Below, piece by piece: positions 39,414-49,797 of a stretch of DNA of 64,000 bases. A program made the translations under genes and the position numbers. The notes under the pieces are model-generated. The model ran no database searches, was not told the DNA's origin, and was given only the letters and a program-made list of their open reading frames with translations. Numbering within the stretch: position 1 is the first letter of the stretch; each line of letters begins with the position of its first letter. The stretch is from an uncultured Bacteroidota bacterium (GTDB lineage: Bacteria; Bacteroidota; Bacteroidia; Chitinophagales; Chitinophagaceae), in the NCBI GenBank assembly GCA_903926855.1, contig CAIYKV010000105.1, positions 1 through 64,000 of the forward strand. Direction: 5' to 3'.

Positions 39414-42032
39414 CTAGACAATCAGCGCTTTTACCTTTTCAATAACCAGGGTAAGGTTACTTGCATCCTGCCCGCCTGCAGTAGCCAGGGTTTTTTGTCC
39501 GCCGCCACCGCCTTTGATCAGTCCGGCAACCTGCTCTTTAATGATTTTGGGTGCATCCAGGTTTCGGGTATTGCTTACGGCTTCATCAAGCAGGATGGCT
39601 ACCTGGGCTTTGCCTTCTATATTGGCGGCTAAGACAACTATATAATTCCTGAGATCATTTTTTAATTCGAAGCAGAGCTTTTTAATACTATCGGCATTAT
39701 TTACGTCTACAACAGCTCCCAGGAAGGTGATTCCCTGGATGGTTTCGGTTTTGGTTAGCAAATCATTTTTAAGGATAATCAATTGTTTTGCTTCCAGGCT
39801 TTCCAACTTTTTTCTCAGATCTGTATTGTCAGATAGTAAACTTTCGACTGCTTTATGAATTTCCTTGGGATTTTTCAGTGACTCACGAACCAGGCGTATC
39901 TGATTAAACTGGTCATTTACGAGTGATTCAGCGGATCCGCCACTAACGGCCTCAATTCTTCGAACACCTGCCGCAACTGCAGTTTCGTGTTTGATCTTGA
40001 AAAAGCCCAATTCTCCGGTATATCCAACATGGGTTCCTCCGCATAATTCGATAGAGTATTTTTCATCCATAATCACAACACGTACGATATCTCCATATTT
40101 TTCTCCAAATAATGCCATTGCCCCGGATTTCAATGCTTCTTCCTTACTCATTTCTTCGATATGTACCGGAATATTGGCCCGTATCTTTTCATTCACAATG
40201 GCTTCAATAGCGGAAATTTCTTCTTCACTTAGTTTTGCAAAATGTGAGAAATCGAAGCGGAGCTGTTCCTCATTCACCAGGCTTCCTTTCTGAGCCACAT
40301 GGGTACCCAATACTTTACGTAAAGCAGCATGTAGCAGGTGAGTGGCACTATGGTGAATGGTGATGGCCTGTCTTTTATGTAAATCTACTTTTGCCAGAAG
40401 CGTTGCCTGTACATTGACCGGTAAGGATTCCGTAAAATGAATGATGAGGTTATTTTCCTTTTTTGTATCAATAACCCTGATGATTTCGCCAGTAAAATCC
40501 AGTATGCCAGTATCGCCTATTTGTCCACCACTTTCTGCATAAAAAGGAGTGGCTTCCAGGACCAATTGATAAGCTTCTTTGCCTTTGGCTTTTACCTTTC
40601 GGTATTTTACCACTTTAGTTTTTACTTCCAAAGAATCATATCCGATAAAGTCATTAAAAGAATGTGTAGAAAGAACCACCCAGTCTTCAGTATCCACTGT
40701 TCCCGCTGCACGACTCCTGTTTTTTTGTTGCTGCATTTCTGCCTTAAATCCTTTCTCATCAACGCTTAGGTGATTTTCTTCTGCAATTAAACGGGTAAGG
40801 TCTATCGGAAAACCAAATGTGTCGAACAGTTCAAATGCGGCTTTCCCTTCTATCTGTTTACCGGAGCTGGCAATGATATCATCTATTCTTTTCAATCCTT
40901 TATCAAGTGTTTTCAAAAACGCATCTTCTTCCTCTTTTATCACTTTGGCAACAAATGTTGACTGCTGTTTCAGTTCTGGAAACACATGTGTAAACTGGTC
41001 AGCCAATAGAGGGATTAATTGAAAAAGTAAAGGCTGTTTATAATCGAGATAGGAATAATAATATCTCACGGCTCTTCTTAATATTCTCCGGATTACATAA
41101 CCGGCTCCATTATTGGCCGGCAACTGGCCATCACCAATCGTGAATGCAATGGCCCGAATATGGTCGGCCAAAACCCTGAAAGCAATGGCTTCTTTTGTAT
41201 TACTATAATCGTATTTTTTACCAGTAATTTTTTCAACTGCAGCTATGGTTCCGGTAAAAATATCTGTATCGTAATTGCTTTGTTTGCCCTGTATTACACG
41301 AACCAATCTTTCAAAACCCATTCCAGTATCTACATGCTGTGCGGGTAGGGTTTGCAGGCTGCCATCTTTCTGGCGGTTAAATTGCATGAATACATTATTC
41401 CAAATCTCAATTACCTGGGGATGATCATTATTTACGAGTGATTTGCCACTGATTTCTTTTCTTTCTGCTTCAGTTCTGCAATCCACATGTATTTCTGTGC
41501 AGGGTCCGCAAGGGCCGGTATCGCCCATTTCCCAGAAATTATCTTTTTTATTACCCAGTAATATCCTTTCCTCGGGTATCCACTTTTTCCATTCGTTAAA
41601 GGCTTCTTCATCACGGGGTAGTCCTTCTTTTTCATCCCCCTGAAAAATGGTTACATATAAACGTTCTTTATCCAGTTGATACACTTCAGTAAGCAATTCC
41701 CAGCTCCACGCAATGGCATCGGCTTTAAAATAATCGCCAAAACTCCAGTTCCCCAGCATTTCAAACATGGTATGGTGATAGGTATCTACCCCTACTTCTT
41801 CGAGGTCATTGTGTTTGCCACTTACCCTAAGGCATTTTTGGGTATCGGCTACTCTTGGATACTCAGGCTTTTTATTTCCCAGGAAAAAATCCTTAAACTG
41901 GTTCATTCCGGCATTCGTAAAAAGCAGGGTAGGGTCATTTTTTACAACGATGGGTGCAGATGGCACGATATGATGCTTTTTGGAAGCAAAAAAATCGAGG
42001 AATTGTTGTCGTATCCCGGCACTGGTCATCAT
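39414..42032 (-). CDS. alaS: Alanine--tRNA ligase
   Basis: 872 aa; 'IRQQFLDFFASKKHHIVPSAPIV', 'FTNAGMNQFKDFFLG', 'HSATHLLHAALRKVLG', 'CGGTHV'. Confidence 0.98.
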   Translation of the reverse strand: MMTSAGIRQQFLDFFASKKHHIVPSAPIVVKNDPTLLFTNAGMNQFKDFFLGNKKPEYPRVADTQKCLRVSGKHNDLEEVGVDTYHHTMFEMLGNWSFGDYFKADAIAWSWELLTEVYQLDKERLYVTIFQGDEKEGLPRDEEAFNEWKKWIPEERILLGNKKDNFWEMGDTGPCGPCTEIHVDCRTEAERKEISGKSLVNNDHPQVIEIWNNVFMQFNRQKDGSLQTLPAQHVDTGMGFERLVRVIQGKQSNYDTDIFTGTIAAVEKITGKKYDYSNTKEAIAFRVLADHIRAIAFTIGDGQLPANNGAGYVIRRILRRAVRYYYSYLDYKQPLLFQLIPLLADQFTHVFPELKQQSTFVAKVIKEEEDAFLKTLDKGLKRIDDIIASSGKQIEGKAAFELFDTFGFPIDLTRLIAEENHLSVDEKGFKAEMQQQKNRSRAAGTVDTEDWVVLSTHSFNDFIGYDSLEVKTKVVKYRKVKAKGKEAYQLVLEATPFYAESGGQIGDTGILDFTGEIIRVIDTKKENNLIIHFTESLPVNVQATLLAKVDLHKRQAITIHHSATHLLHAALRKVLGTHVAQKGSLVNEEQLRFDFSHFAKLSEEEISAIEAIVNEKIRANIPVHIEEMSKEEALKSGAMALFGEKYGDIVRVVIMDEKYSIELCGGTHVGYTGELGFFKIKHETAVAAGVRRIEAVSGGSAESLVNDQFNQIRLVRESLKNPKEIHKAVESLLSDNTDLRKKLESLEAKQLIILKNDLLTKTETIQGITFLGAVVDVNNADSIKKLCFELKNDLRNYIVVLAANIEGKAQVAILLDEAVSNTRNLDAPKIIKEQVAGLIKGGGGGQKTLATAGGQDASNLTLVIEKVKALIV

Positions 42033-42208
42033 CTGTAAAAAATTTTAAACAAATAGTTAGGTCGTTAGAAACTATATTTGGCCTTATTTTAAGGGCACCA
42101 AAGGTAAGGATTTGGTGCCGGAATTGTGAACTGAACGGTGGATACCGCTTATTTATCATTCAGGATTTTTACAGGGTAAATCAGGTTTATCCCTATTGAA
42201 ACGGAATA

Positions 42209-43180
42209 ATGAAGAAAATAAAGTACTACTATAATACCCATACACTCCGCTATGAAAAGCTGGATACCCCTTTACGGGTAAGATTGTTGCAGGCTATTGG
42301 GTTTATTGCTGCCTCGATTGTAACGGGTATGATCATTTTTGCGATTACTTTTCGTTATATAGATTCTCCCAAAGAAAAATACCTGCGTCAGCAGAACGAT
42401 GACCTGCAAGAGAATTACAGTGTATTTGTTGAGCGGGTAAAACAACTGGAATTACAAATGGATGAGCTGGAGAACAGGGATAATGATATCTATCGTTCAA
42501 TTTTTTCAGCCAATCCTGTACCTGATAGTGCACGTATCAAAGATATTGAACAGAAAAAAGAGGTGAAACTGGTACAAACGATGGGGGAATCTGAATTGGT
42601 GAAAAGCATCGGTAGTCAATTAAACAATTTATCGCTTCGCACTGCGTATCAGACCAAATCATTTGATGTGATTGGTGATTTGATCAAGAATAAAGAAAAG
42701 ATGCTTGCATCCACCCCATCTATTCAACCCATCAGTAATAAGAACCTGACGCATATTGGTTCTGGGTTTGGGTACAGGATTGATCCCATCTATAAAGATT
42801 TACGTGCGCACAAGGGAATGGATTTTAACGCACCGTTAGGAACACCGATTTATGCTACTGCTGATGGAAAAGTAATTGATGCCGGATTTAATACAGGAGG
42901 CTTTGGTAACCGTGTGGTGATCAATCACGGGTATGGTTATCAGACTTTATATGGACATATGCTGCGGATCAAAGCGAGGGTAGGGCAGGAAGTGAAAAGA
43001 GGAGAGCTGATAGGCTATGTGGGAAATACGGGGAAGAGTACCGGCCCGCATTGTCATTACGAAGTACATCGAAATGGTTACCCGGTAGATCCTATCTATT
43101 ATTTTTATAATGATCTTTCTCCTGGTCAATTTGACCGTATTCTGAAACTTGCAGCGGCCAGTAACCAGAGTTTTGATTAA
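42209..43180 (+). CDS. M23 family metallopeptidase
   Basis: 323 aa; N-terminal TM, coiled coil, 'GFGYRIDPIYKDLRAHKGMDFNAPLGTPIYATADGKV...YGHM...PHCHYEVHRNG'. Confidence 0.95.
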   Translation: MKKIKYYYNTHTLRYEKLDTPLRVRLLQAIGFIAASIVTGMIIFAITFRYIDSPKEKYLRQQNDDLQENYSVFVERVKQLELQMDELENRDNDIYRSIFSANPVPDSARIKDIEQKKEVKLVQTMGESELVKSIGSQLNNLSLRTAYQTKSFDVIGDLIKNKEKMLASTPSIQPISNKNLTHIGSGFGYRIDPIYKDLRAHKGMDFNAPLGTPIYATADGKVIDAGFNTGGFGNRVVINHGYGYQTLYGHMLRIKARVGQEVKRGELIGYVGNTGKSTGPHCHYEVHRNGYPVDPIYYFYNDLSPGQFDRILKLAAASNQSFD

Positions 43181-43299
43181 CCTTTGTATAGTATAAAATG
43201 ATTTGTTTCATACCCAGGTTTTCTATCTAACCTTAGATTGTGGAGTAAGAACAAAACCGCTGAATATTTGTAAATTAGTTTTTATCATTAATCAATTCT

Positions 43300-43530
43300 G
43301 TGGAACCAGGTATCAGGGAATATCTTATCCGAATCATCAATACCATTTCACTGGCCTTGCTATGGATGGGGATAAATACTACAGCTGGTATCATGTTTGA
43401 TTATGCATTTATTCATGAGCATATTAGTACAGGGAATATAATTTTCTATATTTGGTTTGTGGTGAGCCTGTCTTTATTCCTTTGGAGGATTATTAAAATC
43501 TGGAGCAAGCCGATCAATTTCGATGAATAA
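43300..43530 (+). CDS. Small hypothetical membrane protein (GTG start)
   Basis: 76 aa, two TM segments; lies in the gap between M23 and VanZ-like genes. Confidence 0.6.
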   Translation: MEPGIREYLIRIINTISLALLWMGINTTAGIMFDYAFIHEHISTGNIIFYIWFVVSLSLFLWRIIKIWSKPINFDE

Positions 43531-43599
43531 GATGGGATGAGTTTTTTAGATAATTTCTTTTGACTGAGTTTTACTTTCAATATTGAAATTTTTGGATGT

Positions 43600-44004
43600 A
43601 TGCGGCTAAGGAAAATTTCGAAATGGACTGTGATTGCGGGTACGCTGATAATATGGGCGATTAAGTTTATTATACGCCCATTTGTGCATATTTCTACTTC
43701 TGTAAAACCATTTGTTGGTTTAGCACCCAACCTGATCGGTTCTTTTCTATTACCGTTTGGAGCCTGCTGGCTTTTTCAAAAATTTTTTCGGTTACAGACA
43801 ACAAAAGATCTTAGCATCACCTGTTTCTTTGGATTATTGCTGGTGATTATTAATGAATACCTGCAATTAATCCCTTTTTTTGGAAGAACCTTTGATTACC
43901 TGGATATTCTGGCTTCTGTGGTTGGTGTTTGTATGGGGTATCTGATTTTTGCAAGACTAATGACAGCCGGAATAGTAAAAATTTCTGCAATAGTGGAGAA
44001 ATAA
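43600..44004 (+). CDS. VanZ-like membrane protein
   Basis: 134 aa; 'PNLIGSFLLPFGACWLFQKF', 'NEYLQLIPFFGRTFDYLDILASVVGVCMGYLIF'. Confidence 0.75.
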   Translation: MRLRKISKWTVIAGTLIIWAIKFIIRPFVHISTSVKPFVGLAPNLIGSFLLPFGACWLFQKFFRLQTTKDLSITCFFGLLLVIINEYLQLIPFFGRTFDYLDILASVVGVCMGYLIFARLMTAGIVKISAIVEK

Positions 44005-44044
44005 AAAACTGCGAAATTCCAGCATTGGAAAGACGCAGTTTTTT
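44003..44044. terminator. Bidirectional terminator between convergent genes
   Basis: AAAAAACTGCGaaaTTCCA-gcat-TGGAAagaCGCAGTTTTTT. Confidence 0.88.
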
Positions 44045-44053
44045 ATTGGTGTA

Positions 44054-44959
44054 TTAATTTTTTCCATCCAGTATTACGGGAGTTTTTCCGCCACCCATAA
44101 TAATTACTTTGGCATTGGGTGAAGTGATCAATCCTTTCATTACCTGAATTTGTTCATATTGTAATTGTTTATCTCCAAGTCCTGAACTAATGATTTTTTG
44201 ATAATCAGCAATACCCTGGGCTTCTACTCTTTTTCTTTCCGCTTCCTGTTTTTCTTTCTGTAATACGAATTCCATTTTCTGTGCATCTTGTTCTGCTTTG
44301 ATTTTTTCTTCAATAGAACTTTTTACTGTAGTCGGAAGGGTAATATTTCTAACCAACAATTGCTCAAGCACCAAACCTCTTTTTTTGAAATCTTCTTCAA
44401 TACTTTTAAAAATTCTTCCTTGAAAAAGATCTCGTTTGGTTGAATACAGGTCAATAGCAGTAAAGTAAACTGAGTTATCCCTGATTTTAGTACGGGTTAA
44501 CGGGCGAACGATTTTATCGCGATAATCCATACCGGTTTCTTTGACAATTCTCGGGGCTTCTGTAGCAATCACCCGATATAATACGGTAAGGTCAATGACT
44601 ACTTCCAGTCCATCAGCTGTTAGTACACGTATGGCATCATCGCCTGCTTTATCACCCTCATCATGCACACCACTCATGGTATAGTTCTGGGTTTTGATAT
44701 CAACGATCTTTACATCAACCAGCGGGTTTACAAAATTCAAGCCACTGGTAAGTACCTCATCGTCAACTTTACCAAAAAGTGATTTTACGCCGATTTGCCC
44801 GGCATCAATCTGCTTGATACAGGAGGTCAAAAAGCCTATTAAGCCCAGTGCCAGGCCTGCAAAACGAAGACCAGTAGCAACTTTATGCAGGTCTTCTCTT
44901 TGTGTTCTTAAAATGATCCCGGCAATAACAAGGATTAAACCGAATATGATAAGTGCCAT
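44054..44959 (-). CDS. Prohibitin/SPFH (Band 7) domain protein
   Basis: 301 aa; 'IDAGQIGVKSLFGKVDDEVLTSGLNFVNPLVDVKIVDIKTQNYTM'. Confidence 0.9.
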   Translation of the reverse strand: MALIIFGLILVIAGIILRTQREDLHKVATGLRFAGLALGLIGFLTSCIKQIDAGQIGVKSLFGKVDDEVLTSGLNFVNPLVDVKIVDIKTQNYTMSGVHDEGDKAGDDAIRVLTADGLEVVIDLTVLYRVIATEAPRIVKETGMDYRDKIVRPLTRTKIRDNSVYFTAIDLYSTKRDLFQGRIFKSIEEDFKKRGLVLEQLLVRNITLPTTVKSSIEEKIKAEQDAQKMEFVLQKEKQEAERKRVEAQGIADYQKIISSGLGDKQLQYEQIQVMKGLITSPNAKVIIMGGGKTPVILDGKN

Positions 44960-45016
44960 TGTATATAGATTTAGATTGTTTCAAGTATTAGTCGCAGGAA
45001 ATTATAAAATATTACA

Positions 45017-45436
45017 TCAACTGCTATGGTCAACCACAATTACCCATTCCCCCTTTATCTTTTTGAATAGTAAAGTATAATATCCACTTAGGTTTCCAAT
45101 GGTTCTTTGTAGCATAAATTTGCCCACTACAAAGTAGGTGTCTGCAGATAAAGGCTGGACTTTTAGTATCTCAAAAGCCAGTTTTCCCATTACAATTGTA
45201 TCCGGATAGTTTTTTTTATAGTTAGCAAGAGTAGTGGCATATCCGTATTTAGGCCCTGATTTCCCTAAAAATAAAAGGCTGTCATTTTCCCAGTAACCTT
45301 TCATGAATCCGTCGATATTGCCTTTATTCCATTCGGTAATCTGGTGAGTTAAGATGTTTCGGATAGCTTGTTCGTCTTTATTCTGGGCATTGGCAGATAA
45401 AGAGAGCAGTATAAAAAAACTGATTAGGTATCTCAT
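45017..45436 (-). CDS. SnoaL/DUF4440-like NTF2-fold protein, secreted
   Basis: 139 aa; signal peptide; 'ILTHQITEWNKGNIDGFMKGYWENDSLLFLGKSG'. Confidence 0.8.
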   Translation of the reverse strand: MRYLISFFILLSLSANAQNKDEQAIRNILTHQITEWNKGNIDGFMKGYWENDSLLFLGKSGPKYGYATTLANYKKNYPDTIVMGKLAFEILKVQPLSADTYFVVGKFMLQRTIGNLSGYYTLLFKKIKGEWVIVVDHSS

Positions 45437-45562
45437 AGTGCAATAGTAAGCTGTTAAGCTACTTAAAATTTCGCTGTTAAATTTTTTCTGGGTTAGTTTT
45501 TACTGATTGTATGCTAATCGCTTAGCTAAACCGACTATTATTAGGAACTCTATTGGTAACCT

Positions 45563-46228
45563 TTAACGTTTTTCTGCTCTAATCATTTCTCTTTTACCTC
45601 TCGGCCCAGGTATTTTGGTAACCAAAAACCCCGCTGCAGTCATGTCGTGGCGCACACTGGATTTGCTACAATAGGTAAGCAGTATACCACCTGGTAATAG
45701 AACAGATAATAGTTTTTCAAAAACCGGTTTTGTCCATAGCTCTGGTTGTACAGATGGGGCAAAAGCATCGAAATAGATGCAATGGAACAAACCGGCTTCT
45801 GTAAAATCGAGTAAGGAGATCTTTTTTTTATGGAGGGTGAATACTTTACTTAAAGAATTTTCCTTTTCCCATGCACAAGTATGAATTTGTGTAAACTCCG
45901 GCTGCATGGATAACAGCGTGCCATAATTTAAGGAACTAGGTTCAGAATCTGACAGGGGAAAGGGTTCTAGACTGGTAAAATGAACCGACTTATTGCATTG
46001 GCTGGCAGCCTGCCAACTTAGTAGAGCGTTTAACCCGGTGCCAAGTCCTATTTCAAGAACACGAATGGTTTCAGTTGGTTTTGCTGAAAGTAATACAGAT
46101 AATCCTGGATTAATAAATACCTGCATACTCTCCTGGAGTGCACCATGTTTACTATGATAAGTTACCTGTAACTCAGGTATGGAAACGGTATGAGATCCAT
46201 CTGCGGTTAATTCGATTTCTCTGCGCAT
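45563..46228 (-). CDS. tRNA 5-methylaminomethyl-2-thiouridine methyltransferase, MnmD-like
   Basis: 221 aa; 'VLEIGLGTGLNALLSWQAA', 'LLDFTEAGLFHCIYFDAFAPSVQPELWT', 'LLTYCSKSSVRHDMTAAGFLVTKIPGPRGKREMIRA'. Confidence 0.9.
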   Translation of the reverse strand: MRREIELTADGSHTVSIPELQVTYHSKHGALQESMQVFINPGLSVLLSAKPTETIRVLEIGLGTGLNALLSWQAASQCNKSVHFTSLEPFPLSDSEPSSLNYGTLLSMQPEFTQIHTCAWEKENSLSKVFTLHKKKISLLDFTEAGLFHCIYFDAFAPSVQPELWTKPVFEKLLSVLLPGGILLTYCSKSSVRHDMTAAGFLVTKIPGPRGKREMIRAEKR

Positions 46229-46332
46229 ATTTCCGCGTTTTCCTTTTAGTAGCTAACTTATTACGGGCATACAAAACTAAGATTTCTTTTATGCTCAAAG
46301 ATGATAAACCGTCTTTTGCCTAACTTGGCTGA

Positions 46333-46938
46333 ATGGAATATGTAAAGCATTTGCAAAAGGACAAAAAACTGGCCATTACGATTGGAAAGGATTTGCATGA
46401 ACTAAAATTGCATCCAAATATTCCCGTTCGAATGATGGCAAGCATTATCAGCCAGCAATTGAGCACAAAAGTAGCCAGGGTGATTTTTCAACGTTTTCTG
46501 GATTTGTATAAAGGGAAAGAGCCGAAGCCCCAACAAGTATTTGATACTCCTGCTGAAGTACTTCGGTCTATCGGGCTTAGTAATGCAAAAGTGAGTTATG
46601 TGCATAATGTAGCTGCTTTTTGTATTGAACATAAGATAACAGATAAAAAATTGCTGAAAATGAGCAATGAGGAAATCATCGACCTGCTTGTACAGATTAA
46701 AGGTATAGGAAGATGGTCTGTTGAGATGTTACTGATGTTTACACTTGGCAGGGAGGATGTATTTGCTGTTGATGACCTGGGTATTCAACAGGCCATGACC
46801 AAGATATATAAACTGGAACACCTAGATAAAAAATCGCTAAAAGAAAAAATGCTCAAATTGTCTGACAAATGGAGCCCGTATCGAACCTATGCCTGTTTGC
46901 ATTTATGGAAGTGGAAAGACAATACTCCGAATGCCTAA
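46333..46938 (+). CDS. DNA-3-methyladenine glycosylase II family (HhH-GPD)
   Basis: 201 aa; 'LVQIKGIGRWSVEMLLMFTLGREDVFAVDDLGIQQAM'. Confidence 0.92.
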   Translation: MEYVKHLQKDKKLAITIGKDLHELKLHPNIPVRMMASIISQQLSTKVARVIFQRFLDLYKGKEPKPQQVFDTPAEVLRSIGLSNAKVSYVHNVAAFCIEHKITDKKLLKMSNEEIIDLLVQIKGIGRWSVEMLLMFTLGREDVFAVDDLGIQQAMTKIYKLEHLDKKSLKEKMLKLSDKWSPYRTYACLHLWKWKDNTPNA

Positions 46939-47010
46939 CATACCGGGTCTATTTATGATTAGTAAGGTTTTTCTTATCCATAGTAACTGCTTTCTAACGA
47001 TAAATCCTGG

Positions 47011-49596
47011 TTAAGCTGAATTTCTGGCTGCATTAATAATACCAAACATGCTTCGCGTAATTAATTTTTCATAGGTTTCTTTCAATACCGGTGAAATATC
47101 CTGGTGGTGAATCTGGTGCAGTGCATATTGCTGTATGGTTAACAAAGGCAATACTATTTTATCTCGCATTTGTATAGATGCCCGTGCTGTTTTATCATCC
47201 TGCATCAATTCGGTGGTGTCTGACAACTCTAATACAAGGCTGGTTGTAAGATCAAATTCTTTTTTGATTAATTCCCAGATTGGTCCATATTGGGGATTTT
47301 CCTTAATATATTGGGTTAAAGAAAATGAGGATTTCAGCATACTCATCATACTGTTATCAATTAATGTACGGAAGAATTGAACATTCCGGAACATGGCTTT
47401 AACATCTTCCCATAAGCCTTTTTCTTTCATTTGTTGTAAGGCAGTGCCTACTCCAAAATAACCCGGTACGTTTTGTTTTAACTGACTCCAGCTTCCTACA
47501 AAAGGAACAGCACGAAGGTCCTCAAATCGTAAGCCCCCACCACCGCCACGTTTGGCGGGTCTGCTGGCAATATTACTCTTGCTATAGTAATCTAATGGAC
47601 TGAACTCTTGGAGATAACTGAGAAAAAGCGGGTGTATTTTGAAAGACTGGTAGGCTTCATAGCTTAGTTTTCCTAATTCATCCAATAAATGCCTGTCATG
47701 TTGGGATAGTTGCATGCGGGTATCTGCAAATAATTCATTGCTGATGCCGGCACTCAATAATTGTTCGAGGTTAAATTGAGAAGACTGGATCGTTCCAAAA
47801 TTGGAAGTAATGGTTTGCCCTTGAACAGTTAACTGAATTTCCTCATTCTCTATTTTATTTCCGAGTGAAGCGTAGAATTTATTGGTTTTACCACCTCCAC
47901 GAGAAGGAGGACCGCCGCGGCCATCAAAAAATTTGGCTTTGATATTATATTTCCGGGAGATGGCAGTCAGGTTTTCTTTGGCGGTATAGATACTCCAGTT
48001 GGCCTGCAGGTAACCACCATCTTTGGTACCATCACTGAAACCTAGCATGATCGTTTGTTGCTGCTGTCGTAATTGCAAGTGTTGATTATAAACAGGCAGG
48101 GTGTATAAATATTCCATGATCTTTTCCGCATCTGCCAGATCATCGATGGTTTCAAACAATGGAATGATATCAATAGTAAGAGTTTCTGATTTCCACCCAC
48201 ATAAGCGAAGCAGCGCATACACTTCCATAACATTTAGAGCAGACTGGCAATTACTGATAATGTATCTTTGACAGCCAGCTTCTCCATTGGTTTGCTGAAT
48301 AGTTTGTATCGCATACATACTCTGGAGGGTGTCTTTAATAATACTGTCTGTAAATAGATCGGGATCAAGCGTATTACTCAGAGAACAGAGGATATTTATT
48401 TTTTCGTCCTGAGAAAAGTTGCTGTAGTTATCCGGTAAAATACCCGGTAAAGATTTTTCTTTTAATTCTTTATCTGCCAGTAAAAGCACTTGTGTATGAA
48501 TACGACTATCCTGTCTGATATCCAGAGATGCGAAATGGGTTCCAAATATTTTCACTTTATGTATCAGACTATCAATCCAGCTTACATACAATGAATGATG
48601 ATGGGAAGTCACCAACAACCGGATTGCACTTAGTTGATCTAGCAGGCCATCTTTACGAATTCTTTTTCCTTCTTCTGGTCTGAACACATTTTCGTATAAT
48701 TCTTCCTCCAAAGCCTGCACAAGCGTTTCTACTCCAGTGAAAGTGAGCCTCCGCTTTAATTTGCGGATATCCCGGTAATAACAAACAATGATGGCGCTTC
48801 GCAAAGCTTCAGCCACTTTAACAGTGGTGGCAGCGTTTACAAATGGGTTTCCATCTCTGTCGCCGCCCGGCCAAAAGCCTAATTCAATAAAAGGGTTATC
48901 ACCATCATATTCATTATTAAAAATCTCGCGTTCAATAAAATTGTAAATATTACCTATTGAATGATACAGGATATTTTCCAGATACCACATCAGGTTAATG
49001 GCTTCATCGTAAGGAGTAGGTTGTTTTTTATTAAAAAACGGAGTAATACCTAACTGTTGAATATACAGGTTAATGGTATGAAAATCATTTCTCGCAATCG
49101 CTTCACTCAGATCATGAATAATACCGAGTACAGATCCCGGATAGAATTGAGTAGGATGTGCAGTAAGGACTACGCGTATTTTGAATTTACGCAATTTACT
49201 TTTTAGTAACTGTGTTTTTCCGGAAAAAGCAGCTTCATTATACAGGGCCTGTAAACTTCCTGATCCGGTAATATTATTCACTGTGGTAAAAGCCGCATCT
49301 TCAATCGCATCAAATAACACAACCTGTCTTTCTATGTACTGAGCAAATTTGAATAAGCGATCCAATTTTTCTGCTTCCGTTTTTACATTGGTATGTTGCT
49401 GAAAAAAATGATCAATGATCTGCATCGGGGTTTTTCCCTCTGCATAACCATCTATACATGCCTGAAGTAATATGGGTAATAACGCCCCTACATTGGCAAT
49501 ACCGGAAAAAGGTAATGCCCCAAACAGGCTATTGTAAATAGTGTATTTATCGGTTACATTCCGCCTGAAATTGTTGATATACTGAGATGATGACAT
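47011..49596 (-). CDS. ppc: Phosphoenolpyruvate carboxylase
   Basis: 861 aa; 'VLTAHPTQFYPGSVL', 'GFSDGTKDGGYLQANWSIYTAKENL', 'FFDGRGGPPSRGGGKTNKFYASLG'. Confidence 0.93.
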   Translation of the reverse strand: MSSSQYINNFRRNVTDKYTIYNSLFGALPFSGIANVGALLPILLQACIDGYAEGKTPMQIIDHFFQQHTNVKTEAEKLDRLFKFAQYIERQVVLFDAIEDAAFTTVNNITGSGSLQALYNEAAFSGKTQLLKSKLRKFKIRVVLTAHPTQFYPGSVLGIIHDLSEAIARNDFHTINLYIQQLGITPFFNKKQPTPYDEAINLMWYLENILYHSIGNIYNFIEREIFNNEYDGDNPFIELGFWPGGDRDGNPFVNAATTVKVAEALRSAIIVCYYRDIRKLKRRLTFTGVETLVQALEEELYENVFRPEEGKRIRKDGLLDQLSAIRLLVTSHHHSLYVSWIDSLIHKVKIFGTHFASLDIRQDSRIHTQVLLLADKELKEKSLPGILPDNYSNFSQDEKINILCSLSNTLDPDLFTDSIIKDTLQSMYAIQTIQQTNGEAGCQRYIISNCQSALNVMEVYALLRLCGWKSETLTIDIIPLFETIDDLADAEKIMEYLYTLPVYNQHLQLRQQQQTIMLGFSDGTKDGGYLQANWSIYTAKENLTAISRKYNIKAKFFDGRGGPPSRGGGKTNKFYASLGNKIENEEIQLTVQGQTITSNFGTIQSSQFNLEQLLSAGISNELFADTRMQLSQHDRHLLDELGKLSYEAYQSFKIHPLFLSYLQEFSPLDYYSKSNIASRPAKRGGGGGLRFEDLRAVPFVGSWSQLKQNVPGYFGVGTALQQMKEKGLWEDVKAMFRNVQFFRTLIDNSMMSMLKSSFSLTQYIKENPQYGPIWELIKKEFDLTTSLVLELSDTTELMQDDKTARASIQMRDKIVLPLLTIQQYALHQIHHQDISPVLKETYEKLITRSMFGIINAARNSA

Positions 49597-49753
49597 AATC
49601 TGCTTGCTGGCTTTGAAGTTAACTCATTTATGTTATTTCGAAAGAACAATACATACTGATAAGCCGAGATCAATGATTCACTAATGATTGTTAGTAAACA
49701 AAATATATTTGATTCGTTTTTTTAGTTTATTTGTGAAAACCTTGATTATTCAA

Positions 49754-49782
49754 TTTGGCTAACGAGGGGTTTGGTATATTTA
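49754..49782 (+). promoter_or_regulatory. Candidate Bacteroidota-type promoter (TTTG-17-TATATTTA) for the ECF sigma gene
   Basis: TTTG at 49754-49757 and TATATTTA at 49775-49782; near but not exact match to TTTG/TAnnTTTG consensus. Confidence 0.3.
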
Positions 49783-49797
49783 TAAAAATTCCACTGC

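Noticed and set aside
43203-43400. 65-aa plus-strand ORF after the M23 peptidase
   Set aside because: Overlaps the more convincing 43300-43530 two-TM ORF in a different frame; composition not protein-like.
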